Position numbers and translations under genes: made by a program. Under the pieces are notes generated by a model, which was not told where the DNA came from, did no database searches, and saw only the letters and a list, made by a program, of their open reading frames with translations. This document shows, one piece after another, positions 35,577-47,537 of a DNA stretch of 64,000 bases. This DNA comes from Pinus tabuliformis (taxonomy: Eukaryota > Streptophyta > Pinopsida > Pinales > Pinaceae), in assembly GCA_031772625.1 (NCBI GenBank), contig CM062815.1, positions 608,733,918-608,797,917 on the forward strand. Direction: 5' to 3'. How positions within the stretch are numbered: the first letter of the stretch is position 1; every line of letters begins with the position of its first letter.

Positions 35577-36198
35577 TGTGTATTATTGAAGTTATACATA
35601 TTTATTAATTTCAATTTCATTCAAACTCTATTTTTTAATTTTATTATTTAATGAATATTTATACCCATTTACATTTAATTTCCATATGTACAGATGAAAT
35701 CAATATCTATGATATGTTAGAAAATGTTGGCACTAGCATATATGGAGATAAAAGAGCTGACCATATTGTACGATATCGTGTTAAGGTCATTATTGAGAAG
35801 TTATTCTAAGATGAAAGTGTGACATTTCAAACTTAAATTTTGAGAGATCTTTTTACATCAAAGAAATTAAAAGACACTACAACTCTATTGGGTATTCGAA
35901 AATCAACAAAAGATAAAAGGGTGAAAGAAAATGTGATTCAAAATATATAAAGTTCTCTACAAAAAATTGGAAGATCTAGAAAGAAAAATGGTGTAGCTAC
36001 ATGTAGAGTAATACAAATGGCAGTGGTTTCATCAAGTACTAAAGAAGATCGTTCGGTAAAATCTAGGGCAAAAATATTAGGTGCCTCATAAAAAATATTG
36101 CACAAACATAGAAAATTTCGATTACAAATAGATGTAAATTCTGAGCTCTCTTATTGGATAGTTATTTGTAGGCAACCATATAAAGATAGACTTGGAGA

Positions 36199-36203
36199 AG
36201 ATG
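36199..36203. repeat. Target-site duplication AGATG of element F (partner at 38645-38649)
   Basis: Identical 5-bp copies on both sides. The flanking coding sequence (YKDRLGED on the left, KKIIYEYWIKN on the right) belongs to the interrupted gene. Confidence 0.9.
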
Positions 36204-38644
36204 TGTTAGGTCCCTATACTACTAGTGTAACCCCTTATTGTTATTAGGGAAACTCCCTTATTATATTGTTGTTCCCATGTAGTACCCATATTTTTATTAT
36301 TGTGCCCCATAGAAGCCCACTATTATTATTATTGTGCCCTTACATTATTATTGTTATGTCAGTTCTGATTATATTACGACCCCTTAGACTCATATATAGA
36401 AAGAAGGTCTTGTCATTTGTATCATCCAAGGATTGTTCATTTGTATAATGTGATGTTTAAGGCATTGATCTATCTTTTGTATCTTTTTGTGAGCTGGTTT
36501 CATAAAATTTGGTATCAAAGCTTTGGATGCTAGGGTTTTGCTGCTCCAACTGAGCTGTGTGGAATTGTCACTATAACATTTTTCTGCGATGTTGTAGAAG
36601 CTAAAAAAAACCCATTTGAGATGAAATCACATTGAACCTCGGGTCCAAAGTTTAGATCTTGTCTCCCTATATTTTTGGAGATATGATCTAAGGAAGTTAG
36701 GTTTTTTTCAAGCTCTAGAATTCCATCTCAATCAAGTCATCGTGGAATTTTTTCTATAATTGTTTTTCTACAAAATTTCCGACTCTAAAATTAAAACCCC
36801 TTTGAGCTGAAAGCTTGGTGAAGCTCAAGCCCGAATTTTAGATCTTTTTTTGTTACATTTTCAGAGATATAGTCCAAGGAAGTTATGGTTTCTGCAGGCT
36901 CTAAAGTTACATCCCAAATAGATGACCTTGGAAAATCACCATAACTTTCTCTTTGAGCATCAGATTGAAATTTCGTAACAAGTTACAGAAAGAGGACAGA
37001 CTGTAGTTTTTTGTGTATCAATTTCAGGTCCTAAGGTTGAAAAAGTGACACGTGGAATTTCAAACAAGTTCACTCTACTGAACAAGTATATAATTAAGTC
37101 ATCTTGGGAGATTGGGCACAACTCTTTCTTGGAGAATCCAATTTTGATAAGACTTGTGGCATTAGAAGGATGACACAGAGGGCTATTTCAAGTCAAAATT
37201 CCAGACCTTGGGGATTTGAACTTTCAGAGATACATCAGATTCAAGATTGAGATCCTAAAAACAAGAAAAAGAATGACTCGAATCAAGAAAATAGAAGCAC
37301 CTAGTAATCAAATTTGGATGGATGATTTGAAGAATGCGATCGAAGCTAAGATAAATAGTTTTGTCTATGCCATGGAAGTTGATATCGATGGTATGAAAGC
37401 ATATTGGAAGAAATGAATGGAATATTTGAACAAATACATGGAAGGTTTGAAGGAAGGTGGGACAAAGCTACTATAATAAAGGCCTCTTAATGGAAAAAAG
37501 GTAGTAGAGGAAACTCATGATGAGAAAAAAAGTAATGTTAATCATGATTTCATAGAATCTAACATTGGATTGAAGACCCAAGATATTCCAAAGATTGATA
37601 TGAGGAAGTTTGATGGCAAGGATCCCATAACATGGATACTACACATGGAGAAATATTTTGATCTACATAATGTGCAAAACACATAAAAGGTATGTATTTC
37701 ATCTTTATATTTAGAACCGAATCAGTTTGTATGGTATAGAGGGATCTGTTCTCGTAAACAACTTGTCACCTGGTCAATTTTCACGTAAGAAATGATAGCA
37801 CATTATGAGGATACAAAGAAAAACACCTTTTTTAGCCAATTGATAAATCTCAAACAAAAGGGTTCAATGGAAGAGCACATTGAGGACTTCCAAAAATTGA
37901 ATATAAGGCTGAATGATATTCTAGAGAAGAATAGGATTGATATTCATAGGGACTTTAAAGGAAAACATTCAACATGAGGTTCATCTTTGGGAACTTAATT
38001 CATTGGAGCTTCTTGCATCTTCCTGAGTGTACCCACTTTTCCATGTTTCATGCTTAAAAAAGGTTATAGGTGAGAAGATCCCAGTTCAAACAATATTTCT
38101 AGAACTTGACAAGGACGGAAAAATCATATTGGAACCTAAAGTAGTCACAGAATCGAGAAATCGACAGCTACGAAATTGATCAATTTCAGAGTATCTCATC
38201 AAGTGGAAGAACTTACCGACTGAATATTCCACATGGAAGGATGATACTTTTATACATAAGCATCCAGAACTACTCAAGCATTGAGGACAAAAAATTTTGA
38301 AGGAGAGGGGCATGTTAGGTCCCTATACTACTAGTGTAACCCCCTATTGTTATTAGGGAAACCCCCTTATTATATTGTTGTTCCCATGTAGTACCCATAT
38401 TTTTATTATCGTGCCCCATAGATGCCCACTATTATTATTGTTGTTCCCTTACATTATTATTGTTATGTCGGCTCTGATTATATTATGACCCCTTAGACTC
38501 CTGTATATAGAAAGTAGGTCTTGTCATTTGTATCTTCCAAGAATTATTCATTTGTGTAATGTAAAGGAGGTTCCGCCCTGAAGAGGTTGATTTCTAAGGC
38601 GTTGATCTATCTTTTCTATCTTTTTGTGAGCCGGTTTCATAACA
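36204..38644 (+). mobile_element. Element F: short chromovirus-derived LTR element inside the transposase-like gene
   Basis: 5' LTR 36204-36507 (304 bp), 3' LTR 38313-38644 (332 bp), starting TGTTAGGTCCC and ending TTCATAACA or near it. A perfect 5-bp target duplication AGATG lies at 36199-36203 and 38645-38649. The primer site TGGTATCAAAGC is at 36510-36521 and the polypurine tract AGGAGAGGGG at 38301-38310. Internal parts are gag (for example DMRKFDGKDPITWILHMEKY near 37600 and GSMEEHIEDFQKLNIRLND at 37862-37918) and, just before the 3' LTR, a chromodomain-like piece (YLIKWKNLPTEYSTWKDD). The middle of pol is absent, so it is a non-autonomous chromovirus derivative. The LTRs differ by roughly 6-7% by eye. 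Confidence 0.88.
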
Positions 38645-40461
38645 AGATGTTAAAAAAATAATATATGAATATTGGATAAAAAATTCACGTGTTCCACCAA
38701 AGGCAAGGGATGTGATGTGGTGAAGAATAGCATGAAAGAAATATGAAAAACATGCAAAACATATCTTGGACACACCTCAAATAGAGTTGTTCAATAAGTT
38801 CATAGAATAGAATCATGGAATTAATGTCTCAATCAGTACTTTTGTGCAAAAAAACCATGATATGTTAAACCTATCAATGTACGTGATACTTGTTGTTGTT
38901 GTTATCATGTGGAATTTTGATTATATTATTACACCTTCCTTAATTTTGGTAAAACATTTTGGAAAAATTCACCTCCTCCTTCTACTCTCCATGGTTTCAT
39001 ATCCGAAATTTTATGTGAAAGAGAAAGTCATGAATTATTTTACCAAAAGAAATGTGTTGGTGGTAAAAAAAGTGATCATTGTGGAAATTTGAATTTATTT
39101 CACAACATATATTCTATTGCTATAAATGATCAATCATTGTCTAACCTAAAAGTGAAATGGAAGAGATATGAATATATTCATACATCGATTAATTCAAATA
39201 ATAGTACAAGTGCTAAAAGGCTTGAATTACAAGAAGAAGAAATTCTTGTGATAGATTTTTTGAAGAAATTTTTGACAGACATTTATAAGTACACTAAGCA
39301 TTCAAATAGAGCTTGATGGCAGGACTTGCAATTCAAAAAAAACTGTGAAATGTTTCCATTACGGACAATTTTTTCAATAGTTGATTTTGCAGATAATTAC
39401 ACATTTGTTGCACAAAATGAAATACAAAGTGAATATTATCATTTTGACCAAGTCTCTATGCTTGTCCATATTCTATATAGACATGTTGAACAAAATGTTG
39501 ATAATATAGAAAGCACTAGTGAGAATCGACATGTTATTAAAGAATATCACTTTTATATGAGCGATGGTCATACACATGATACACATTTTGTACAACATTG
39601 TTTTGATCAGATTTATGATTCATTGAAAGGTCGTGGAATAAAATCCAATGGACATTGGATATGATCAGATGGATGTGTAGTTCAATTCCAATCTTCACGA
39701 TCATTCTTTTGTTTGTGTCGTCTTCATAAGAAAACCCACATTAAACATCATTGGAATTTCTTTGAGACTAATCATGGAATAGGAGAACATGATGGTGCAG
39801 GGACATGTATAAAATGAGCACTTCGAAAATATCAATGGACCACTTTTCCTATAGATTTGTCTTAGTTGAACAATTTGTTCAATGGTGTGATCCTACACTA
39901 AGCTATCAAGCTAACCCATCAAGGGAGGTACGAAGGTATGCACATATATGTACAAATTAAAATGTATATAGTTTTAATATATGATCACTTTTATTAATTT
40001 TATAATTTTAAACATTGATAAATTATATTGTTTAAAAGTATGAAAAAGGTTATCTTCAACATATATAAATTGTATTTTAAATAACATATTTAAATTCTTG
40101 TTTGAATTTACTATAGGTTTTTTTGGCATATTGGAGTCAAAGAGGTAGATAGATCGATTAAATATGAAGTTGAACCAGTAAAAGGGATTTGAAAATTGCA
40201 TTCAATTAAAACAAAGGATTACCAAAATGCATTTTCATTTGATAAAAGAAAATATTCTTGTTTTTTTTCATGTTTGCATAGAGGACACAAAATCCAATGA
40301 TGTTTGAGAAAACAATATGTATGTAAAACCTTGGCAACATACAAAAATAAATACAAAGGGGAAAATGTTAGTTGCAAGATTTGAAGAGATGGAATTAGAG
40401 GATACTATAGCATCATCTAAAGGTGGTCAAGTTTCTGATCTTATTAGAGAAGGTAACATTT

Positions 40462-40464
<3 letters not shown>

Positions 40465-40541
<77 letters not shown>
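40465..40541. repeat. (AT)n microsatellite in a probable intron
   Basis: About 38 AT repeats starting roughly 10 bp after a splice-donor-like GAAGGTAAC at 40450. Confidence 0.95.
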
Positions 40542-40544
<3 letters not shown>

Positions 40545-41060
40545 TTATGTTTTTAAAATCAATGTGTATAAGTATCTAGATAATAGTTAAAATATATAGC
40601 TCTAGAAATAGATAATAAAATCAAGTCCATATTGATAAAGTTAATTTCATGTAAATCATGATATGAATTTACACTTGTTTTATTGTGCAGGAGATGTTTT
40701 CACTATAGTTGCACCCACTAACAACATAGAAAGTGTCAAGTATTATTTGATGTGGTGCACTGAATGAAAAATGAAGTTATTGGAAGACTATGATTATAAC
40801 AGTTTTATATATGAAAGAGGGTCTATTATACTGAAAGGTTATTTTTTCCAAGAAACTCACCAAACTGAGAGTAATGTTTACCTTCAAGAATATCAACCTA
40901 ATGTCATAAGTTGTCAATATAGTAACTTGGTGTATGTAGTGTGAATAAAGTTGATAAAAGTTCAATAAAAAATAACAATTGAAAGTTAAAAGATGGAGAA
41001 AGTCAAAAGTTGACCATGAACGGATCATTGAAGATGGCATTCCATTAGAAATTTTTTAAT

Positions 41061-41370
41061 TGAACTGCCCAATAATTTCTTCTACTTGGATTGATCTTTT
41101 AGAACTTAGAGTTCAAGTCCATTATCAGCATTTCTTTTTTTTCACTCTTAAGTTGTACATTCTTAAGAATGTGATGATGTGAAAGAGATACACATTGGGT
41201 CTTGTATTGAGTTACAAAGTTATATGTATACCTGTATTGGGGATTTACTTCTTTGTTAATTTGTGATGTATATTGCATTGTTACTACTCTATTGATTTGT
41301 GATTATGGTTGGTTGAGCCTAGCGCTATTACTTCTCTGTTATGTTGTGATTGTGGTTGGTTGAGTCATTT
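41061..41370. other. Spacer after the transposase-like gene
   Basis: No gene seen. A short imperfect duplication (GATTATGGTTGGTTGAG / GATTGTGGTTGGTTGAG at about 41300 and 41349) is the only structure noted. Confidence 0.5.
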
Positions 41371-41373
41371 ACT

Positions 41374-42190
41374 AAGAATCATTTACTAACATTATAGGTA
41401 TGATTGAATTAAAAATGTACCAACTAAATGCAAATTTAATTTCATTTCTACATATTCATGAACTTAAATTATATGTAAAACCTTTAAAAGAATCAAACCA
41501 TGCACATGCATCATGCAAATTGTTATCATTGTTTTATACATCTACATCGAATTATACTTTATTCATTCAAATGCAAAATGTGGACCATATTTTGTAATTT
41601 TTTCAATTTTAATAGACTCATTTTAAATATGTCAAGACAAAACTAATTTAAACAAAACCTAAGAATCATCTACTAACATTATAGGAATGATTGGATGCAA
41701 AATGTACCAACTAAGTGCAAATATGTAAAACATTTACAAGCATCAAGCCATGCATGCATCATGCAAATTGTGGGCCATGTTTTATAATGCAATTTTATCT
41801 AACTTATGTAAATGTGCATTCAAACAACTTTGTATTAAAATTTAACTATCAACCCACATCCATAGTAGCCTTTCTATACATAAATGCAACATGTACCATA
41901 TTTTATAATGCAATTTTATGTTATCATTGTTTTAGACATCTACATCAAATTATACTTGATTCATTCAAATGAAAAATGTAGACCACACTTTGTAATTTGC
42001 AATTTTAATAGATTCATTTTAAATAATTCAAGAGAAAACAACTTTAAACAAAACCTAAGAATCATCTAATAACATTATAGGTATATGAATGATTGAATGC
42101 AAAACATACCAACTAAATGCAAATTTACTTTCATTGCACTACATATTCATGAACTTAAATATGTAAAACCAAGTTTTAAGCATCAAACCA
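41374..42190 (+). repeat. Three irregular tandem copies of a ~285-395 bp unit
   Basis: The anchor AAGAATCAT.TA.TAACATTATAGG recurs at 41374, 41661 and 42057. Each is followed by GATTG.AT..AAAA..TACCAACTAA.TGCAAAT and the phrase CATGAACTTAAAT or TGTAAAACC. Spacings are 287 and 396 bp. Confidence 0.7.
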
Positions 42191-42414
42191 TACAATCATG
42201 CAAAATGTACATAAACTCCAAAATTAGCATGTATTAAATCATAATAAAGAGTTCAACATTTAAAATATGTCCAAAATTTTGAAATATTTAATAAAACGTT
42301 GTCAAATAATAAGATGCATCAATTCATAATAAAGAATTTTACTTTAAATATCTCCAAAATTTATATCATAATAAAAGTAATATAACATTAAAAAACTGTA
42401 AAAAAAAAGTTTCA

Positions 42415-42685
42415 TCAATTTAGACAATCTTGCTCAAATATACGATCTATCAATCTCCTTGTGCTCTCCTCTGAATCATGGGTTCCCTGCACAATATGTG
42501 TAACTGCATATATACATAAGATTATGTTCTTTAAAATTAAATTTTAATGTTTTTAAATTAAATGAGAATGTAATATCATCAAAACAAAATTATAAAAAAA
42601 TTCAAATTCCATGCAATACCTCATGGTGTTCACCCTCGATTGTGCTCTTTTGGTGTTCATCTTGCATTGCGCCCTCTTGGATGCC
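42415..42685 (-). CDS. Last two exons of a minus-strand gene of unknown family
   Basis: Exon 42685-42620 (66 bp, residues GIQEGAMQDEHQKSTIEGEH...) is bounded by TATAG on its 5' side and a GTATTG donor. Exon 42486-42415 (72 bp with TGA, residues GTHDSEESTRRLIDRIFEQD...) follows a GTGCAG acceptor. The two join in phase 0. Farther upstream, 42770-42860 and 42965-43030 hold possible further exons (CFGHNTILFLPIRRCAT) with a donor-like GTATTG. The gene runs toward the polypurine array at 43078. It could be the 3' end of the locus at 56935-59240, split by later insertions, but nothing proves that. Confidence 0.45.
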
Positions 42686-43077
42686 CTATACAATACATGT
42701 ACATGTACATATTAGAAATTTTAAATTGCATGTATGAAAATGAATAAACTTACAATATTAAAAAAATCGATACACCTTTTTCAAATTGTTTAAATGATCC
42801 TATCCCCATTGCCAACTCCATCAATAAAGTCCCTAGACAATGGAAATCATCTCCTCAGCCCTAAAATTCCAAAATTTTAAAATTATAAGATAAATATATA
42901 AATCATTTTTTAATGAAACTTTCACTTCAATTTATAACAAAACATAAGTGAAATATTCAATACTTGTGGCACATCTCCTAATAGGGAGGAAGAGGATGGT
43001 GTTATGTCCAAAACATCGGTTGGAATTAGAATCTATTAACGTTTAATTATATATACATAATTATTTATTTTAAAGAT

Positions 43078-43080
43078 AGA

Positions 43081-43115
<35 letters not shown>

Positions 43116-46100
43116 AGAGAGTGAAAGAGGGATATGGAGAAGAAGGGTGAGAGAGGGATAGATTAATGGAGGAGGATGATATAGAGGGAGAGAGGGTTGG
43201 GGATGGAGGAAGAGGGAGGGAGAGGGAGTGGGAGAGGGAGTGATAGGGGTGGGAATGAGAATATGGAGGGAGGGAAGGATACAAAGAGAGGTGATGGAGG
43301 GAGATAAGGAGAGAGAGAGAGAGAGGTGGGGGGAGAGGGAGAGAGAGAAAGAAGGGGGTTTGAAGGAGAAGGAGAGATAGAGAGTGTGGGGTCAGAAAGA
43401 CAAGGGGGAGGGAGAGCTAGTGAGAGAAATATTGGGGGAGAGGGGTGTTGGATAGGGAGGGAGGAAGAGAAAGTGAGAGAAAGAGTGGGGTGATGGAGGG
43501 AGGGATAGATGGGTTGGTAAAGGAGGGAGAAGGAGAGGGAGAGAGAGAAATGGAGGATGGAGAATGAGGGGGCGAGAGAGAGAGGGAGAGATGAGATAGC
43601 TTGAAAGAGAGAGCCTGTAGGATGAGAGAAGAAGGGAGAACCAGTGGGAATGAAAGAAGGAAAGGGAGTAGAGAGAGTGAAAGGGTGGTGGAGAGAGGGT
43701 CGAAGGAGAGGGAGGTAGGGAGGGAGTGAAGGGTTTAGGTTGAGAGAGAGAGAGAGAGAGAGGGAGGAGGTTGGGGATGGAGGGATCAAGAAAGAGATAG
43801 AGTGAGGGAGAGAGAGGGGGTAAGGGAAGGTGGAGGGAGAAAGAGACAAGGAGAGAGGGAGAGTAGGGTGGGGATAAGAAGTGGTAAGGAGGGATGGAGA
43901 AAGAGAGAGACGAGAGGGAGGGAAAGAGGTGGAGGGAGGTGGAGGGAGAGGGACAGAGAGAGTGGGTGGGAGGGAATGAGAGGGGGAGGGGAAGGTAGAA
44001 GGAGAGAGAGTGGGGAGAGAGAGATTCAAAAGGGGTGGAGAAAGAGAGAGGGGGAGAGAGGGCGGTTAGACAGACAGGGAAGGATGGAGAGAATGACAAA
44101 GGGGGGTGAGTGGGGGAGAGAAGGAGGAATAGATGGAGAAACATAGAGGGGTCAAAGGAGGAAGATATAGGAAGGGAGGTAGGGAACATGAGGGGCAGAG
44201 AGAGAGGGAGAGATGAGACAGAGAGAGAGGGAGAAATGGAGAAAGAGAGGGTGGCAGGGTGGCAGGCAAATAGGGTCATGGAGAGAGAGAGAGAGTGATA
44301 GAGTGGATAATGATGGGGAGGGATGGAGAGGGAGAAATAGATAGTGAGAGAGAGATAAGGAGAGAGAGAAAGAGAGAGGGTGGGAGAGAGATGGGTAGTG
44401 GGAGGAAGGGAGAGAGGGGGGAGTTGGAAGGTGGGAGAGGAAGAAAGAGGGAGTGGTAGAGAGAGTGGATTAGGGAAAAGAAGAAGGAGAGAGAGCGAGA
44501 GAGAGGGAGAGAAGTGGATGTAGAGGGAGAGAGATAATACGAGGGGGAGAGGGAGGGGGGCCAATGTAGAGGGGGAGAGAGTGGGCAGAGAGAGAGAGGG
44601 GGATTGAGAGAGAAATAAAAAGGGGTGAGGGAGGTAGTAAGGGAGGGATAAAGGGAGAGAGAGAGAAGGGCAGGGGATGTGGGAGAGTGATAGGGAGAAG
44701 GAGGAGAGGGAGGGAGGGAGGGAGGGAGAGGGAGAGAGAGAAGGGTAGGGAGGGAGAGGGGTAGAGAGATATGGGAGGGATGATATGAGTGGGAAAGAGG
44801 GGTAGAGAGAGAGAGAGAGAGAGGAGTAGGAGGAGGAGAAGGAATGGGAGGGAGAGATGAGAGTGGGAAGCAGAACTGGGGGGAGAAAATGAGAGGGAGT
44901 ACAGAGAGAGAAAGGGTGGGAGTGAGAGGGGGGAGAGGGTGAGAAAGGGGGGGGGGAGAGAGAGGGTGGGAAGGATGGAGAAAGGGGGGGAGAGAGAGTC
45001 ATAGGGAGAAGGAGAGAGAAGGAGAGGGAGGGAGGGCTGGGGGAGAGGGAGTGATACAACAAGAGATATATTTAGAGAGAATAAGAATGAAGTGGAGGAG
45101 AGGGATTAAAGAGAGAGCAAGGCTGGGAGAGAGAGGGGGGGAGAGAGTAGAGGAGGAGAGAGAGGTAGGGACAGAGGGAGAGAATGAGCAAAGAATGGAG
45201 GGAGAAAGAGGAAGAGAGAGAGTGACACAGAGGAGGGGGAATGAGAGAGAAATAATGGTGAGGAAAATAGAGGGTGAGGCAGACAGAGAGAGGGAGGGAA
45301 CAATGGAGAGGGGGAGGGAGGGATAAAGTGAGAGAGAGATAGGTGTGGAGGGTAAGGAGGATGCAGGGGGAGAGAGAAGGGGTGCTACAAGGGTGCTCAT
45401 CAGAGGGAGATAGGGGAAGAGGTGGAGGAAAATATACTAGGGGGATGAAGAGTCAAGGAGGGATAAAGAGATATGGGGTAGGGAGAGGAAGAGGGATGGT
45501 GAGAGAGGAGGAGGGGGTGAGAGAGAGAGTGAGGGTGCAATATAAGTTGAGACTGAGGGAGAGAATGGGGGGGAGGAGGGAGGGAGAGATAAATATGTAT
45601 GGAAGAGAGGGATGGATGGAGGGATACAGGGAAGGATAGAAGGATAAATGAAGGTATAGAAAGAGGGAGAGAGGGGAGGGAGAGAAGGAGTGATAAAGAG
45701 AAGGGGAAAGTGTGGGATGGAGAGAGAGGTGAGATGGAGGGAGAGAAAAAGGAAGAGAGTGAGAGATAAAGAGGGAAGGATGTGGATGGAGAAAGGGAGG
45801 AAAGAAGATAGAGTGTGGGGTAGGGGGAGGCAAGGAGGGAGGGAGGTACAATGTGAGGGAGAGGGGGGTGAGGGAGAGTGGGATAATGAGAGGGATAGGG
45901 GGGTACATAGGGAGGGAGAGGGGGAGTGAGATAGAGAGAAAAGGAGGAGAGTAGGAGAAACAGAGGGAGGGAGGGAGAGGGAGAGGGATATGGAGAGTGG
46001 GAGAGAGAGAGAGAGGGAGGGAGTGGGGGAGGGAGAGAGGGAGGTAATGGGGGAGGGGTGGAGGGATGGAGAAGTCGACGGAGAGAGGGGTAAAGTGATA

Positions 46101-46477
46101 TAGAGAGAGAAGGGGAGCGAGAGAGGAGGAGGAGGAAGATGGGAAGGCAGGGAGATTAAGGTTTAGGGAGAGGGAGAGGATGAGAAACACAAAGAATGGT
46201 GGAGAGATGGATATGGGAGGGGAGGAATGAGATAGTGAGGAAATAAGGGAAGGATATAAAGACAAAGAGAGAGGCATCGGGGGAGGTAGAGAGGAAAATT
46301 TTGAGGTGGAGTGAGAAAGAGAGAGATTTGGGAAGGGGGAGGTAGGAAGGGAGACAGAGAGGTAGAGGGAAAGGGGAAGAGAGGCATAGAGAGAGAGTTG
46401 GGGAGGTGGTGATGGGGAGGAAGGAAGAGGGACAGTGATATAGAGGGGGTGGGGGAGAGAGGGAGAAAGAGAGGGAG
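43078..46477 (+). repeat. Polypurine (GA/GGGA-rich) array, left part, 3.4 kb
   Basis: Nearly all bases of the plus strand are purines: runs of GAGAGA, GGGAGG and AGAAGG with scattered single pyrimidines, and no fixed long period. The long frames read from the opposite strand (Leu/Pro/Ser/His-rich, up to 556 codons) follow from the CT-rich composition and are not genes. It continues at 54298-55172, having been split by element B. Confidence 0.95.
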
Positions 46478-47515
46478 TGTTATAGACATTTTTGGGCACT
46501 GCAACCCCAAGCATAAAATGTCCATAAACCAAGGGCTCCTAATTCCCTAAAAGTGTTGTTCTAACCCCTAAAGGAACAAGGTCAACTGATTACAGCTTCT
46601 CCCAGAAGTTCTCCATGAAAAACTGCTCAGAACTGGTCAAAACAGGATCATTTCAGCTGCTCCATAGGCAAAGTGTGTTGCATCTCACCTAAGTACACTC
46701 TGTGGGTGCGTTGCATTTCAAAAAGCCCTTCTATGGGGTGCGATGGGCGAGAAGTGACAAATGGCAGTGTCAATCCGCGAGGTGGAGAGGCATGGAATCT
46801 TCCAGAAACTTCTCCTGTGACACTTGCCTCTCTGAATTCGACCAAGGATGAGTAAGAGATCATCAATCTCCAAGTGGAAGTAAGAACTATCAGAGGGAAG
46901 ACACTAATCAAATCATAAGCTGACTCATCTCCCTTACAGATATCTATATATGGATACCTCATCCCAGAGATCCAGAGGTTGGAATTTTGCATCTTGTAAG
47001 GAATTTTTGTTGGTTTCTTGAGACAACATCATAGTGTTGGGTGATCTAAGCTTTGTATGAGGTGAAGAAGGGCTTACTTGCTGAGAGGATGATGCTGGGT
47101 TAGAGCAACTGGTTGTAACTCCCTTGGCTCTTTCTTGATTATCAATAAAATCTATTCAAGTTTTCCTCCATACTCTTGTGTCATTTATGTTTTATGCATT
47201 TGTATGGTCAATTTACATCTGATCCTAGACTGTTTACGATTATAGATCCATGTTCTTGTATAGTGTTATGCTACTTTGATCCTACAAGTACTCTGTGAAG
47301 CTGGGCATACAGGGAAGTAAGTAGCGAAGGACTATTAGGAGAGAGAGGAATCGAACTAGGAGATAAGCGCAAGACAGAGGTTAGTCTCGTTTGTTCTTCT
47401 CTCATCTATATTTCATAAAGGAAAACCAAAAGTAGCTTTACTTTGTTTGTTTCTAAGGTAGCTACCACACCTTAGTGGGATAAGAAGTTCTGTGTAGACA
47501 CTTTTCCATGTAACA
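46478..47515 (+). repeat. 5' LTR of element B
   Basis: TATA box CTATATATGG at 46944-46953 and AATAAAA at 47144-47150 suggest a transcript start near 46975 and a 3' end near 47170. Related to the LTR of A (21348-22382). Confidence 0.92.
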
Positions 47516-47518
47516 AAA

Positions 47519-47537
47519 TGGCGACTCCACTGGGGAG
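47519..47537 (+). other. Primer binding site of element B
   Basis: TGGCGACTCCACTGGGGAG, three bases after the LTR. Its complement ends in CCA like a tRNA 3' end. It is not the initiator tRNA-Met site. Ogre elements are known to use tRNA-Arg; the match was not verified. A and C carry close variants. Confidence 0.75.

Larger units (their letters stand above)
35121..41060 (+). pseudogene. Intron-containing transposase-like gene, decayed
   Basis: Starts MGNQRNCKRKYDRTRDIETH at 35121. Acidic and basic segments follow. A long conserved part at 39326-39800 contains FADNYTFVAQNE, HFYMSDGHTHDTHFVQHCFD, SDGCVVQFQSSRSFF, HWNFFETNHGIGEHDGAG, then a 3' part (40690-40930) with VFTIVAPTNN and EYQPNVISCQYSNL. 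The pattern SDG..QF with H-G-GEHDGAG is one I associate with a widespread eukaryotic DDE-like transposase-type family, but I cannot name it. Introns are suggested by GTA...AG boundaries, several holding (AT)n runs. The gene has several breaks and is split by element F. It is no longer functional. Confidence 0.45.

Noticed and set aside
40317-40556. Frame ending in a run of Ile-Tyr repeats
   Set aside because: The tail is a translation of the (AT)n microsatellite; the same holds for the frames at 58975-59215.
43163-46532. Very long minus-strand frames (556, 359, 288 codons) rich in Ser, Pro and Leu
   Set aside because: They follow from the CT-rich complement of the purine array, which has almost no stop codons; low complexity, no domain, and one runs into the LTR of element B.
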